A stretch of 7,561 nt of DNA from Coprothermobacterota bacterium (GTDB lineage Bacteria > Caldisericota > JANLFM01), in NCBI GenBank assembly GCA_026389415.1, contig JAPLHX010000327.1, forward strand, positions 1 to 7,561, read 5' to 3'. Positions 1 through 5,328 of the stretch are shown here, piece by piece. A program made the position numbers and the translations under genes. A model generated the notes under the pieces. The model was given only the letters and a program-made list of their open reading frames with translations. It ran no database searches and was not told where the DNA came from. The first letter of the stretch is position 1; each line of letters begins with the position of its first letter.

Positions 1-558
1 CCTGCAGCTAAGACGCTGGATCGCTACGACTTCAGCCTGGTTCCCGATCTCTCCCGGCCGAGGATGCTGGACCTGGCTGAAGGCGGGTTCATCCGGGAGA
101 AGGAGAATGTGGTCATCCTGGGACCCTCCGGCTTAGGGAAAACCCACTTGGCCATCGGCATCGGGATGGGGGCGATCCTGGCCGGCTACCAGGTCCGCTT
201 CACCACGGCGGCTGCCCTGGCCCAGGAGCTGCGTTTGGCCCACAAGGAATTCCGTCTACCCAAGCTGTTGAAGAGTTATTCCCGCCAGGAGCTGGTGATC
301 GTCGATGAGCTCGGTTACGTCAGTCTGGTAGAGGAAGGTTCACTGCTCTTCCAGTTCTTCGCGGAACGCTACGAGCGGGGGAGTGTCTTGATCACCAGCA
401 ACCTGGAATTTTCCCGCTGGGGTGAGATCTTCGGGGATCCAACGATGACTGCCGCCCTGCTCGACCGCCTCACGCACCACGCCCACTTGCTGGTCTTGAA
501 TGGAGAGTCCTACCGTTTCCGCCAGAGCCGGGACCGCCAGAGACGAGAGCAGGCTTGA
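1..558 (+). CDS. istB: IS21-family helper ATPase IstB (5'-partial)
   Basis: IstB is the AAA+ ATPase partner of the IstA integrase. It binds DNA, selects target sites and activates transposition of IS21-family elements. The reading frame is open from base 1, so the true start lies upstream. The 185 visible codons compare with about 250 for the family, leaving roughly 60-70 residues missing. Counting from base 1, a Walker A motif GPSGLGKT lies at residues 41-48. The Walker B stretch LVIVDELGY has its Asp-Glu pair at 102-103. A sensor-like LITSN segment and the C-terminal block with LLDRL and SYRFR follow, all typical of IstB. The internal ATG at 64 is not the start, because the preceding residues (KTLDRYDF) are conserved in IstB. 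The C-terminus is intact, so nothing visible argues against activity. A DnaC-type loader is the only realistic alternative and the context excludes it. Confidence 0.95.
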   Translation, partial: PAAKTLDRYDFSLVPDLSRPRMLDLAEGGFIREKENVVILGPSGLGKTHLAIGIGMGAILAGYQVRFTTAAALAQELRLAHKEFRLPKLLKSYSRQELVIVDELGYVSLVEEGSLLFQFFAERYERGSVLITSNLEFSRWGEIFGDPTMTAALLDRLTHHAHLLVLNGESYRFRQSRDRQRREQA

Positions 559-768
559 GGGATAGTCAGTGGAAGAGGATTACGCAAGAGGAACGAAGGA
601 AGGGGTCGCCGTTTCGCCTCTTTCTCTGGTTCAAACAAGCTGGGTTGCGCTATGATCAGGGTGGTCAGTGACCAGTGAGCAGGTTGGGGTTGGTTGAAGT
701 GATACTGCCTGCCTGCTCCTCCGTGGGACCGATGCCATGACTCGGAAGTCCGGGTCTCCCCCTGCTGA
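559..768. other. Non-coding 3' tail of the IS21 element
   Basis: I find no gene in this stretch between the istB stop and the terminal repeat boxes. It contains an 11-bp palindrome, GGTCAGTGACC (663-673). It also holds an outlying copy of the terminal box in which TGATCAGGGTGGTCA (653-667) matches TGATCACGGTGGTCA (785-799) at 14 of 15 bases. A long non-coding tail with dispersed repeats fits IstA binding sites in IS21 ends. Confidence 0.6.
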
Positions 769-820
769 GGTGGTCAACTTTTGGTGATCACGGTGGTCAA
801 CTATTCGATGAGCGTTTACA
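769..820 (+). repeat. IS21 right-end direct repeats and terminus
   Basis: The 11-mer GGTGGTCAACT occurs at 769-779 and again at 792-802, a spacing of 23 bp. The second copy is followed by an ATTCGATGAG segment and a terminal TTTACA. These are probably binding sites for the IstA transposase. The repeats are seen directly; their role is inferred from the IS21 family. Confidence 0.7.
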
Positions 821-1340
821 GTATCGAGGGTGTTTTAACCATGGATGGTAAAACGATCTCTTTTGATCACGGGAAAGACCGTACGGAAACTGACTGGGGT
901 AAATCGTTCCCACGCTCTTGGATCTGGATGGCAAGTAATCAGTTCGATATGTCGGGTACAAGCTTTACTGCCTCCATTGCCGGCATTCCTTGGATGGGAA
1001 GAGCCTTTCGCGGTTTCATCATTTGCTTCTTGTTTGGAGGGAAGCTTTATCGTTTCACGGTATACAATGGCGGAACGCTGGAATCGCTTTCCGTTTCGGA
1101 TAAAGAGGTCGTTTTTTCGCTATCCAATCGACACTATCGCCTGGAAGTGCAGGCGGAACGAAGCAAAGGCGGCGTTATCCATGCGCCGTATCGGACGATG
1201 AATCTCGTATGATGGAAAGTCTGATTGCCTCCTTCCACATTCGACTATCCGAATTGCGCGGCGGCAGATTGGTCTTTGCTGGCAGGGGCACATCGGCCGG
1301 CTTGGAAATTACCGGTGATCTGCGTATGATCGTACGCTAG
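821..1340 (+). pseudogene. Tocopherol-cyclase-family protein, C-terminal remnant (truncated and frameshifted)
   Basis: Frame 1 from 821 encodes the C-terminal half of a tocopherol cyclase-like protein. It opens with SIEGVLTMDG, followed by the family signature DWGKSFPRSWIWM, then SIAGIPW, FRGFI and LYRFTVYNG, and ends in HAPYRTMNLV with a stop at 1210-1212. The missing tail resumes in frame 3 from about 1203 as SRMMESLIASFHIRL, then LVFAGRGTSAGLEITGDL, with a stop at 1338-1340. AGLE.GD is the usual C-terminal signature, so one indel near 1200-1208 separates the two parts. About 170 residues remain of roughly 330. The N-terminal half is cut off where the IS21 end begins. The ATG at 841 gives an open 124-codon frame but is only an internal Met. 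The DNA looks lower in GC than the flanking IS elements. In plants and cyanobacteria the family closes the chromanol ring of vitamin E; the role of bacterial homologues is unclear. It is surely non-functional here. Confidence 0.85.
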
Positions 1341-1342
1341 AT

Positions 1343-1372
1343 CAGGGGAATGAAGAAAGAACCCTGTTTTTT
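1343..1372 (+). terminator. Possible Rho-independent terminator after the tocopherol-cyclase remnant
   Basis: CAGGG (1343-1347) can pair with CCCTG (1362-1366) around a 14-base loop, followed directly by six T residues (1367-1372). It begins three bases after the stop of the frameshifted tail, where the ancestral gene would end. The stem is only 5 bp with a long loop, so this is a weak prediction. Confidence 0.4.
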
Positions 1373-1451
1373 GCAAGAACACCGGGATTTTCTCCGGATA
1401 TGCCAATGAAATGGATTTCGTCCTGCAAGTACCAGTGGGTCATCGATCATA
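1373..1451. other. Unassigned spacer between the gene remnant and the ISL3 element
   Basis: I see no recognisable gene. On the minus strand one frame is open from the IS boundary down to a stop at 1342-1344 and reads HWYLQDEIHFIGIS and onward. This could be the tail of a converging gene cut by the ISL3 insertion, but it is too short to assign. Confidence 0.3.
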
Positions 1452-1480
1452 GGTTCTACACTTTTAACTGTGATTCTTCC
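1451..1480 (+). repeat. ISL3 left terminal inverted repeat
   Basis: AGGTTCT at the outer tip and TAACTGTGATT inside match the reverse complement of 2790-2819. The two ends share the outer 7 bp and a perfect inner block of about 11 bp, separated by a divergent stretch. It is probably the transposase binding and cleavage site. Confidence 0.85.
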
Positions 1481-1540
1481 ACGAGGAGAAAAAGAAGGGG
1501 CCATGGAATTGAAGACACCTCCTATCTCCGGTAGCCTTGT

Positions 1541-1568
1541 CTTTGCCCAAAACAACGAGGCAAAGGAG
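1541..1568 (+). promoter_or_regulatory. Leader hairpin overlapping the transposase ribosome-binding site
   Basis: CTTTGCC (1541-1547) pairs perfectly with GGCAAAG (1559-1565) around an 11-base loop, and a G-U pair can add one more step. The 3' arm covers the first half of the Shine-Dalgarno AAAGGAG (1562-1568), which sits 8 bases before the GTG start at 1577. A long read-through mRNA could therefore fold and mask the SD, as known for some other IS transposases. The pairing is seen; the control function is inferred. Confidence 0.45.
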
Positions 1569-1576
1569 AACAGAAG

Positions 1577-2782
1577 GTGCCAAACGATTGTATGGCAGTA
1601 TCCCTCGGTTTACCAGGGTTGGAAGTGCTTCACCAACGTTCGCTGGAAGGAGGCAGCCTGGAAGTGACCGTCCGCTACCGGACCCGAACCGCTTCCTGCC
1701 CTCACTGCGGCAAGCCGGCGGTAATCGTTCACGCCACCACCGCCCAGCGCAAGAAGGATCGTCGGATCTGGGACCGTCCGCTGACCCTGATCCTGTTTAA
1801 GCGTCGCTTCCGTTGTCTGCGGTGCGGCAAGGTCTTCACCGAACCGGATCCGATCTTTGGTCATCGTCGCCGAAGCACCGGCCGCCTGCGGGAACACATT
1901 GCCTGCCGAGCGATCGGGCAACCTGCCAGTCAGGTCGCCCGCCAGGAAGGGGTCAGCGCCAGCCTGGTGCGTCGCTCCTTCCAGGATGCCTACCATCACC
2001 GGTGGGATGAAGTGCGGGATCATCCACTGGCCGCCCCGATCCTCTCCTTAGACGAGTTCTCCCGGGCCAAGCGCTGCTACGAGACCTTGGTCTATGATCC
2101 GCTGGCTGGAAACGTCCTCGGATTGCTGCCGGGGAACGGCGGCGGCCCCTTGCGCGCCTACCTGGAGAAGCTGCCAGACCCAGACCAGGTTCGCGTGGTG
2201 ACGATGGACATGCACGACCCCTTCCGCCAGGCCGTGCAGCTATGCCTACCCCGTGCCCGTGTCGTAGTGGACAAGTTCCATTTCCTGCGGATGGCACACC
2301 ATGCCGTAAGCCAAGTACGGGTGACGCTGCAACAAACGGGGACGGCGCCAAGATCCACCCTCCTCTTCCGCGGCCGCCACCTGTTGCTGGTGGCCCAAGA
2401 GCGTTTTCGTCCCGCGGATTGGGCCAAGCTGCGGGTCTTGTTTCGTTTGACCCCGGAACTCCAGATCGCCTGGGAACTGAAGGAAGAGTTGCGCCAGTGG
2501 TATCGAAGCGGGAGCTGGGAGCAAGCGCGGCAACAGATCCGGCTGTGGGTTGCCAAGGTCCGCCGCTGTGGTCTGGCGCCCTTCCAGCCTCTCCTTTCCA
2601 CCCTCCGCGATTGGGGGGAGGAGATCCTCAACACCTTTCACTGCCCGGTCACCAGTGGCGCGCTGGAAGGAAAGAACAACCGAATCAAGGTGATCAAGCG
2701 TATGGCCTACGGCTACCGCAACCCGGACAACCTGCGGATGCGGATCTTGCTCACCAACAGAACCATCAGGGCAATGGCATGA
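1577..2782 (+). CDS. ISL3-family transposase
   Basis: This DDE transposase of 401 residues cuts and joins the element's ends. The N-terminal zinc finger has two CxxC pairs (C41/C44 in CPHCG, C80/C83 in CLRCG). A helix-turn-helix region at about 112-135 (ASQVARQEGVSASLVRRSF) follows. The catalytic domain shows D159 (LSLDEF), D232 (VVVDKFHFL) and E364 (GALEGKNN), with the ISL3 hallmarks TMDMHDPF and IKVIKRMAYGYRN. The DDE triad and length look complete, so the protein may be active. The GTG start at 1577 is chosen because AAAGGAG (1562-1568) lies 8 bases upstream. The ATG at 1592 is an alternative that better matches the usual family N-terminus (MAVSLGLPG). The coding region is GC-rich and stops just before the right inverted repeat. 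Confidence 0.95.
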   Translation: MPNDCMAVSLGLPGLEVLHQRSLEGGSLEVTVRYRTRTASCPHCGKPAVIVHATTAQRKKDRRIWDRPLTLILFKRRFRCLRCGKVFTEPDPIFGHRRRSTGRLREHIACRAIGQPASQVARQEGVSASLVRRSFQDAYHHRWDEVRDHPLAAPILSLDEFSRAKRCYETLVYDPLAGNVLGLLPGNGGGPLRAYLEKLPDPDQVRVVTMDMHDPFRQAVQLCLPRARVVVDKFHFLRMAHHAVSQVRVTLQQTGTAPRSTLLFRGRHLLLVAQERFRPADWAKLRVLFRLTPELQIAWELKEELRQWYRSGSWEQARQQIRLWVAKVRRCGLAPFQPLLSTLRDWGEEILNTFHCPVTSGALEGKNNRIKVIKRMAYGYRNPDNLRMRILLTNRTIRAMA

Positions 2783-2789
2783 GCTACAG

Positions 2790-2819
2790 AGAAAAATCAC
2801 AGTTATTGACGGAGAACCT
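2790..2819 (-). repeat. ISL3 right terminal inverted repeat
   Basis: AATCACAGTTA in the inner part and AGAACCT at the outer tip are complementary to the left repeat at 1451-1480. The right repeat begins a few bases after the transposase stop codon. Confidence 0.85.
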
Positions 2820-2831
2820 CGTATGTTAGCT

Positions 2832-2860
2832 TTGACAGCGCACCCCCTTGTCGCTATAAT
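2832..2860 (+). promoter_or_regulatory. Perfect consensus sigma-70-type promoter of the rplU operon
   Basis: TTGACA (2832-2837) and TATAAT (2855-2860) are separated by exactly 17 bp. This is the full consensus for the main vegetative sigma factor. Transcription should start near 2867, leaving a short leader of about 25 bases. That is too short for the structured L21 leaders known in some other bacteria. A purine-rich AAAAGGAAGGA ribosome-binding site (2874-2884) precedes the ATG at 2893. The promoter lies just outside the ISL3 right end, so it was not created or split by the insertion. Confidence 0.9.
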
Positions 2861-2892
2861 TCTGCGGATATAGAAAAGGAAGGAACGATTCT

Positions 2893-3109
2893 ATGTACGC
2901 TGTGTTGCATCTTGGAGGTAAACAATATCGAGTCCAGCTTGGTGGGACGTTTAAGGTGGACCGTGCTGGAACAGGGCCGCGACCGCAAGATCATTGTAGC
3001 CACCTACAAGGCCAAGACCAATTTCCATCGCAAGGCCGGGCACCGACAGGATTTCACCAACCTGCGGGTGGATGGTATTGAGTATCCCGGAAAAGAAGGA
3101 GAAGGGTAA
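2893..3109 (+). pseudogene. rplU: 50S ribosomal protein L21, internally deleted and frameshifted
   Basis: L21 is a 23S rRNA-binding protein of the large subunit, usually about 102-105 residues. From the ATG at 2893, frame 1 encodes a normal L21 start (MYAVLHLGGKQYRVQLGGTF, then KVDR). The conserved C-terminal half (VLEQGRDRKIIV, TYKAKTNFHRKAGHRQDFTNL) is in frame 2 and ends at the stop at 3107-3109, directly against the rpmA start. Alignment from memory with Bacillus L21 suggests residues about 25-60 are absent. The lost length must be 2 modulo 3, for example 107 or 110 nt, with the junction near 2956-2965. As written, translation from 2893 gives L21 residues 1-24, then unrelated sequence to a stop at 3079-3081. 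A programmed frameshift cannot repair this because the central residues are missing. The promoter and ribosome-binding site are intact, so the break is recent or an assembly artefact. Confidence 0.85.
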
Positions 3110-3361
3110 ATGGCGCATCATAAAGCAGGCGGCAGTTCACGAAATGGTCGAGATTCCAATTCTCAGCGTTTGGGTGTAAAGTGTTTTGATGGCCAATACA
3201 TCACGGCCGGATCCATCATTATCCGTCAGCGCGGGTCACGCATCAAAGCCGGAACCAACGTCGGTATGGGCCGCGATTACACATTATTTGCCACCAGCAA
3301 TGGTACGGTCAAATTCGAGCGAGTCGGGAGAGACGAGAAAAAGGTCAGTGTCCGCGCCTGA
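3110..3361 (+). CDS. rpmA: 50S ribosomal protein L27
   Basis: L27 binds 23S rRNA and reaches with its flexible N-terminus toward the peptidyl-transferase centre. The 83 residues begin MAHHKAGGSSRNGRDSNSQR and include GSIIIRQRG and NVGMGRDYTLFA, all hallmark L27 sequence, with the length near the usual 84-95. The ATG at 3110 directly follows the rplU stop, and AAGGAG (3096-3101) lies 8 bases before it. The protein therefore has its own ribosome-binding site despite the damaged rplU. It lacks the N-terminal extension that the Prp protease removes in Bacillota, and no prp gene is present, so the protein matures like the E. coli type. It is co-transcribed from the promoter at 2832-2860. Confidence 0.97.
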   Translation: MAHHKAGGSSRNGRDSNSQRLGVKCFDGQYITAGSIIIRQRGSRIKAGTNVGMGRDYTLFATSNGTVKFERVGRDEKKVSVRA

Positions 3362-3382
3362 AATACCAATGCAGTCCAGTGG

Positions 3383-3422
3383 AAATAGACTTCGATCGAT
3401 CCGATCGGGGTCTATTTTGTTT
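3383..3422 (+). terminator. Terminator-like hairpin between rpmA and obg
   Basis: AAATAGAC (3383-3390) pairs with GTCTATTT (3410-3417). Inside, CGATCG (3393-3398) pairs with CGATCG (3402-3407) around a three-base loop, with a TT/GG mismatch between the two stems. The T-rich run TTTTGTTT (3415-3422) follows, as in a Rho-independent terminator. It starts 22 bases after the rpmA stop. It could end a short rplU-rpmA transcript and let only part of transcription reach obg. The outer stem is AT-rich and the T-run overlaps it, so termination may be partial. Confidence 0.6.
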
Positions 3423-3444
3423 CCACCGCCCAGTTCCCAGCCGG

Positions 3445-4728
3445 ATGTTTGTTGATCGGGTAACGTTCACTGCGCGGGGCGGGCGTGGTGGGAATGGTTG
3501 CGTCGCCTTTCGGCGGGAAAAATTCGTTCCTCGAGGTGGCCCCAGTGGAGGAAACGGAGGCAATGGAGGTTCCGTCTTCCTGGAAGCGACACCGAATCGT
3601 TTCACGCTGATCGATTTTACCTATCAACCCCTCTACGAAGCCGAAGCCGGGAAAGCAGGCCAAGGCGCCGACTGTCATGGCGCCAATGGCAAGGACCGGA
3701 TCGTCACCGTACCGCTGGGGATACTGGTTTCAAACGGCAAGGGCGAATTGCTGGCAGACCTGACGAAACCCGGCCAAAGGGTTTTGCTGGCAAAGGGCGG
3801 GCTGGGCGGGCGTGGGAATTCCGTGTTTGCCTCCTCCGTTCACCAAACGCCGCTTATCGCTGAAAAAGGGACCAAGGGGGAGGAGGAGGTATTCACACTG
3901 GAGCTGCGATTGTTGGCTGACATTGGTGTGATCGGGAAACCAAATGCGGGGAAATCCACCCTGCTGGAAGCATTGTCCGCCGCCAAACCGAAGGTAGCTG
4001 ACTACCCCTTTACCACTTTGTCTCCCGTTTTAGGCGTGGTTTGCTTTCCCAACGGCTCGGACGCCATTTTGGCAGAAGTACCCGGCCTGATCGAAGGCGC
4101 TCATTCCGGTGCCGGACTCGGGCATGATTTCCTCCGCCACATCATGCGCACTCGTGTATTGGTCTTTCTGCTCGATGTCAGCGGGGATGCATTGACGGAT
4201 CTGGAACTGCTTAAGGGTGAATTGGAGCTGTATGAGCCCAATTTGGCGAAGCGCCCCTCGCTGGTGGTTTTAAACAAGGCGGATCTGGTGGCGCCAGAAA
4301 TCAGCCAGGCAATCGCCGGCCAGATTCAAAAAAGCGGAGAACAAGTGGTGGTTGTCTCCGCCCGCCAAAAGAACAATCTGGATGTGTTGATGCTGACTCT
4401 GCAGGAAACATTGGCCCATGCCCCGGCGGTCGAGTCCTTAATCAACAAGAAACGAGTCATCTACACATTGAAGGCCACAGCCCCCAGGCATTTCGTCGTA
4501 GCAAAGGTGAAAGAGGGAGTCTATCGAGTCCAGGGTGAATACCTCCAGATGTTGGTCGAGCGGACCAACATAGACAACGATTACGCCGTAGAACGCCTGC
4601 AGAAGCAGTTGGACAAGCTGGGAGTGGAAAAGGAACTGATAAAGCATGGCATCCGGATTGGTGATACCGTACAAATCGGGGATGTGGAGTTCAACTTCCA
4701 GAGCAACGAGGCCGATGCCGAAACCTAG
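3445..4728 (+). CDS. obg: Obg-family ribosome-assembly GTPase
   Basis: Obg (ObgE/CgtA) is an essential GTPase that acts in late 50S assembly and in the stringent response. The 427-residue protein has all three family domains. The glycine-rich Obg fold spans 1-156 (MFVDRVTFTARGGRGGNG). The G domain has G1 GKPNAGKS (164-171), switch I PFTT (188-191), G4 NKAD (277-280) and G5 SA (305-306). The OCT domain lies at about 345-420. G3 reads AEVPGLIEGA, so Glu211 stands where the family has Asp (DxPG), a conservative but unusual change at a magnesium-coordinating position. The ATG at 3445 is chosen because the family begins MFVD. It has no clear Shine-Dalgarno, and the in-frame GTG at 3379 would add 22 residues translated through the hairpin. 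The gene overlaps nadD by 14 bp. Confidence 0.97.
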   Translation: MFVDRVTFTARGGRGGNGCVAFRREKFVPRGGPSGGNGGNGGSVFLEATPNRFTLIDFTYQPLYEAEAGKAGQGADCHGANGKDRIVTVPLGILVSNGKGELLADLTKPGQRVLLAKGGLGGRGNSVFASSVHQTPLIAEKGTKGEEEVFTLELRLLADIGVIGKPNAGKSTLLEALSAAKPKVADYPFTTLSPVLGVVCFPNGSDAILAEVPGLIEGAHSGAGLGHDFLRHIMRTRVLVFLLDVSGDALTDLELLKGELELYEPNLAKRPSLVVLNKADLVAPEISQAIAGQIQKSGEQVVVVSARQKNNLDVLMLTLQETLAHAPAVESLINKKRVIYTLKATAPRHFVVAKVKEGVYRVQGEYLQMLVERTNIDNDYAVERLQKQLDKLGVEKELIKHGIRIGDTVQIGDVEFNFQSNEADAET

Positions 4729-5317
4729 CATCGGCATTTTCGGCGGAGCTTTTAACCCGATTCACCTCGGCCATTTGGCGGCCGCACAGGAAGCCCTTCT
4801 TCGCTATCGGTTGGACCGGGTGTTTTTTGTCCCGGCCGGCATCTCTGTATGGGAAAAACCCGACTGGCTGAATGCGGAAAGCCGATTCCGCCTGGTAGCA
4901 CTGGCCTTAGATGATAATCCCCATTTCTTCGCTTGCCGGATCGAAATCGAACGCCCAGACCCTTCCTACAGCGTGGACACGCTGCGTGCGTTCCACCACA
5001 GATTCCCCCAAAGCCCTCTCTTTTTATTGATCGGTTCGGATGCCTTCGGCGAATTCCCTCGTTGGAAGGAACCCCAGGAAATTCTGAAGCTGGCGGAACT
5101 GATCGTGATTTGCCGCCCCGGGACCCGTTTGACCGCCGCAATCCGCAACCTGGTCACTCCCCGGGTACACTTGTTTCGCTATCCCGGTGTGGCCATTTCG
5201 TCGAAAGAAATCCGCGCCCGTTTGGCTCGGGGAGAATCCATTCGCTACCTGGTCCCAGATCCCGTCTGCGAAGCTATTCTGCAGGAAACACTCTATCGAG
5301 AGGAGGTGTCGAAGTAG
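4715..5317 (+). CDS. nadD: Nicotinate-nucleotide adenylyltransferase
   Basis: NadD joins nicotinate mononucleotide and ATP to give deamido-NAD, the penultimate step of NAD synthesis in the cytosol. The 200-residue protein has the nucleotidyltransferase signature GGAFNPIHLGH (10-20), the LIGSDAF strand (105-111) and the C-terminal ISSKEIRARL motif (161-170) followed by RYLVPDPV. The length is typical (about 190-215). The ATG at 4715 lies inside the end of obg in another frame. It is preferred over the in-frame ATGs at 4646 and 4682 because the family begins only a few residues before GIFGG. Only a weak GAGG (4708-4711) precedes it, so translation is probably coupled to obg. No yqeK phosphatase gene follows, unlike the common nadD-yqeK-rsfS order. 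Confidence 0.97.
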   Translation: MPKPSIGIFGGAFNPIHLGHLAAAQEALLRYRLDRVFFVPAGISVWEKPDWLNAESRFRLVALALDDNPHFFACRIEIERPDPSYSVDTLRAFHHRFPQSPLFLLIGSDAFGEFPRWKEPQEILKLAELIVICRPGTRLTAAIRNLVTPRVHLFRYPGVAISSKEIRARLARGESIRYLVPDPVCEAILQETLYREEVSK

Positions 5318-5328
5318 AAGCCGAACCG

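Larger units (their letters stand above)
1..820 (+). mobile_element. IS21-family insertion sequence, right part (5' side outside window)
   Basis: The segment holds the IstB-type helper ATPase followed by about 210 bp of non-coding tail. The tail ends in repeated GGTGGTCA boxes (660-667, 769-776, 792-799), and IS21-family termini are known for such multiple internal repeats. The right boundary is placed at 820 for two reasons: the sequence there ends in TTTACA, fitting the family's terminal TG...CA, and homology of the adjacent gene to tocopherol cyclases begins at the very next codons. The istA transposase and the left end must lie upstream of the window, so the opposite terminal repeat and the target duplication cannot be checked. 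The family call is firm; the exact end is inferred. Confidence 0.8.
1452..2818 (+). mobile_element. Complete ISL3-family insertion sequence (about 1.37 kb)
   Basis: The element has imperfect terminal inverted repeats (1451-1480 and 2790-2819) around one full-length ISL3-type transposase gene. The outer tips read GGTTCT at the left and AGAACC at the right, so the ends are placed at 1452 and 2818, uncertain by about one base. The size fits the lower end of the ISL3 family. ISL3 elements normally duplicate 8 bp of target, but the flanking octamers here (CGATCATA and TCGTATGT) do not match. The right end lies 13 bp upstream of the -35 box of the rplU promoter, leaving that promoter whole. Confidence 0.88.

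Noticed and set aside
628..656. Outward promoter in the IS21 tail (TATGAT at 651-656)
   Set aside because: No acceptable -35 box occurs at 16-18 bp spacing, so it is not supported.
781..1212. A 143-codon frame starting with GTG at 784 as an intact small gene
   Set aside because: Its first codons lie inside the IS21 terminus, and the rest is the C-terminal part of a known family whose tail continues in another frame. It is a remnant, not a gene.
1342..1450. Minus-strand fragment reading HWYLQDEIHFIGIS as the tail of a converging gene
   Set aside because: It is only about 35 codons, matches no family I recognise, and the region also overlaps a terminator-like hairpin. Kept as an unassigned spacer.
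2246..2800. Long minus-strand and other-frame open frames over the transposase gene
   Set aside because: They are shadows of a GC-rich coding region. The ISL3 transposase in frame 2 explains the sequence and the opposite frames show no family motifs.
2893..3109. Programmed ribosomal frameshift in rplU
   Set aside because: A frameshift would not restore the roughly 36 central residues that are absent from all frames, so a deletion is the better reading.
4933..5316. N-terminal extension of RsfS overlapping nadD
   Set aside because: The upstream open frame is proline- and arginine-rich shadow sequence with no conserved RsfS content, while nadD is clearly coding there.
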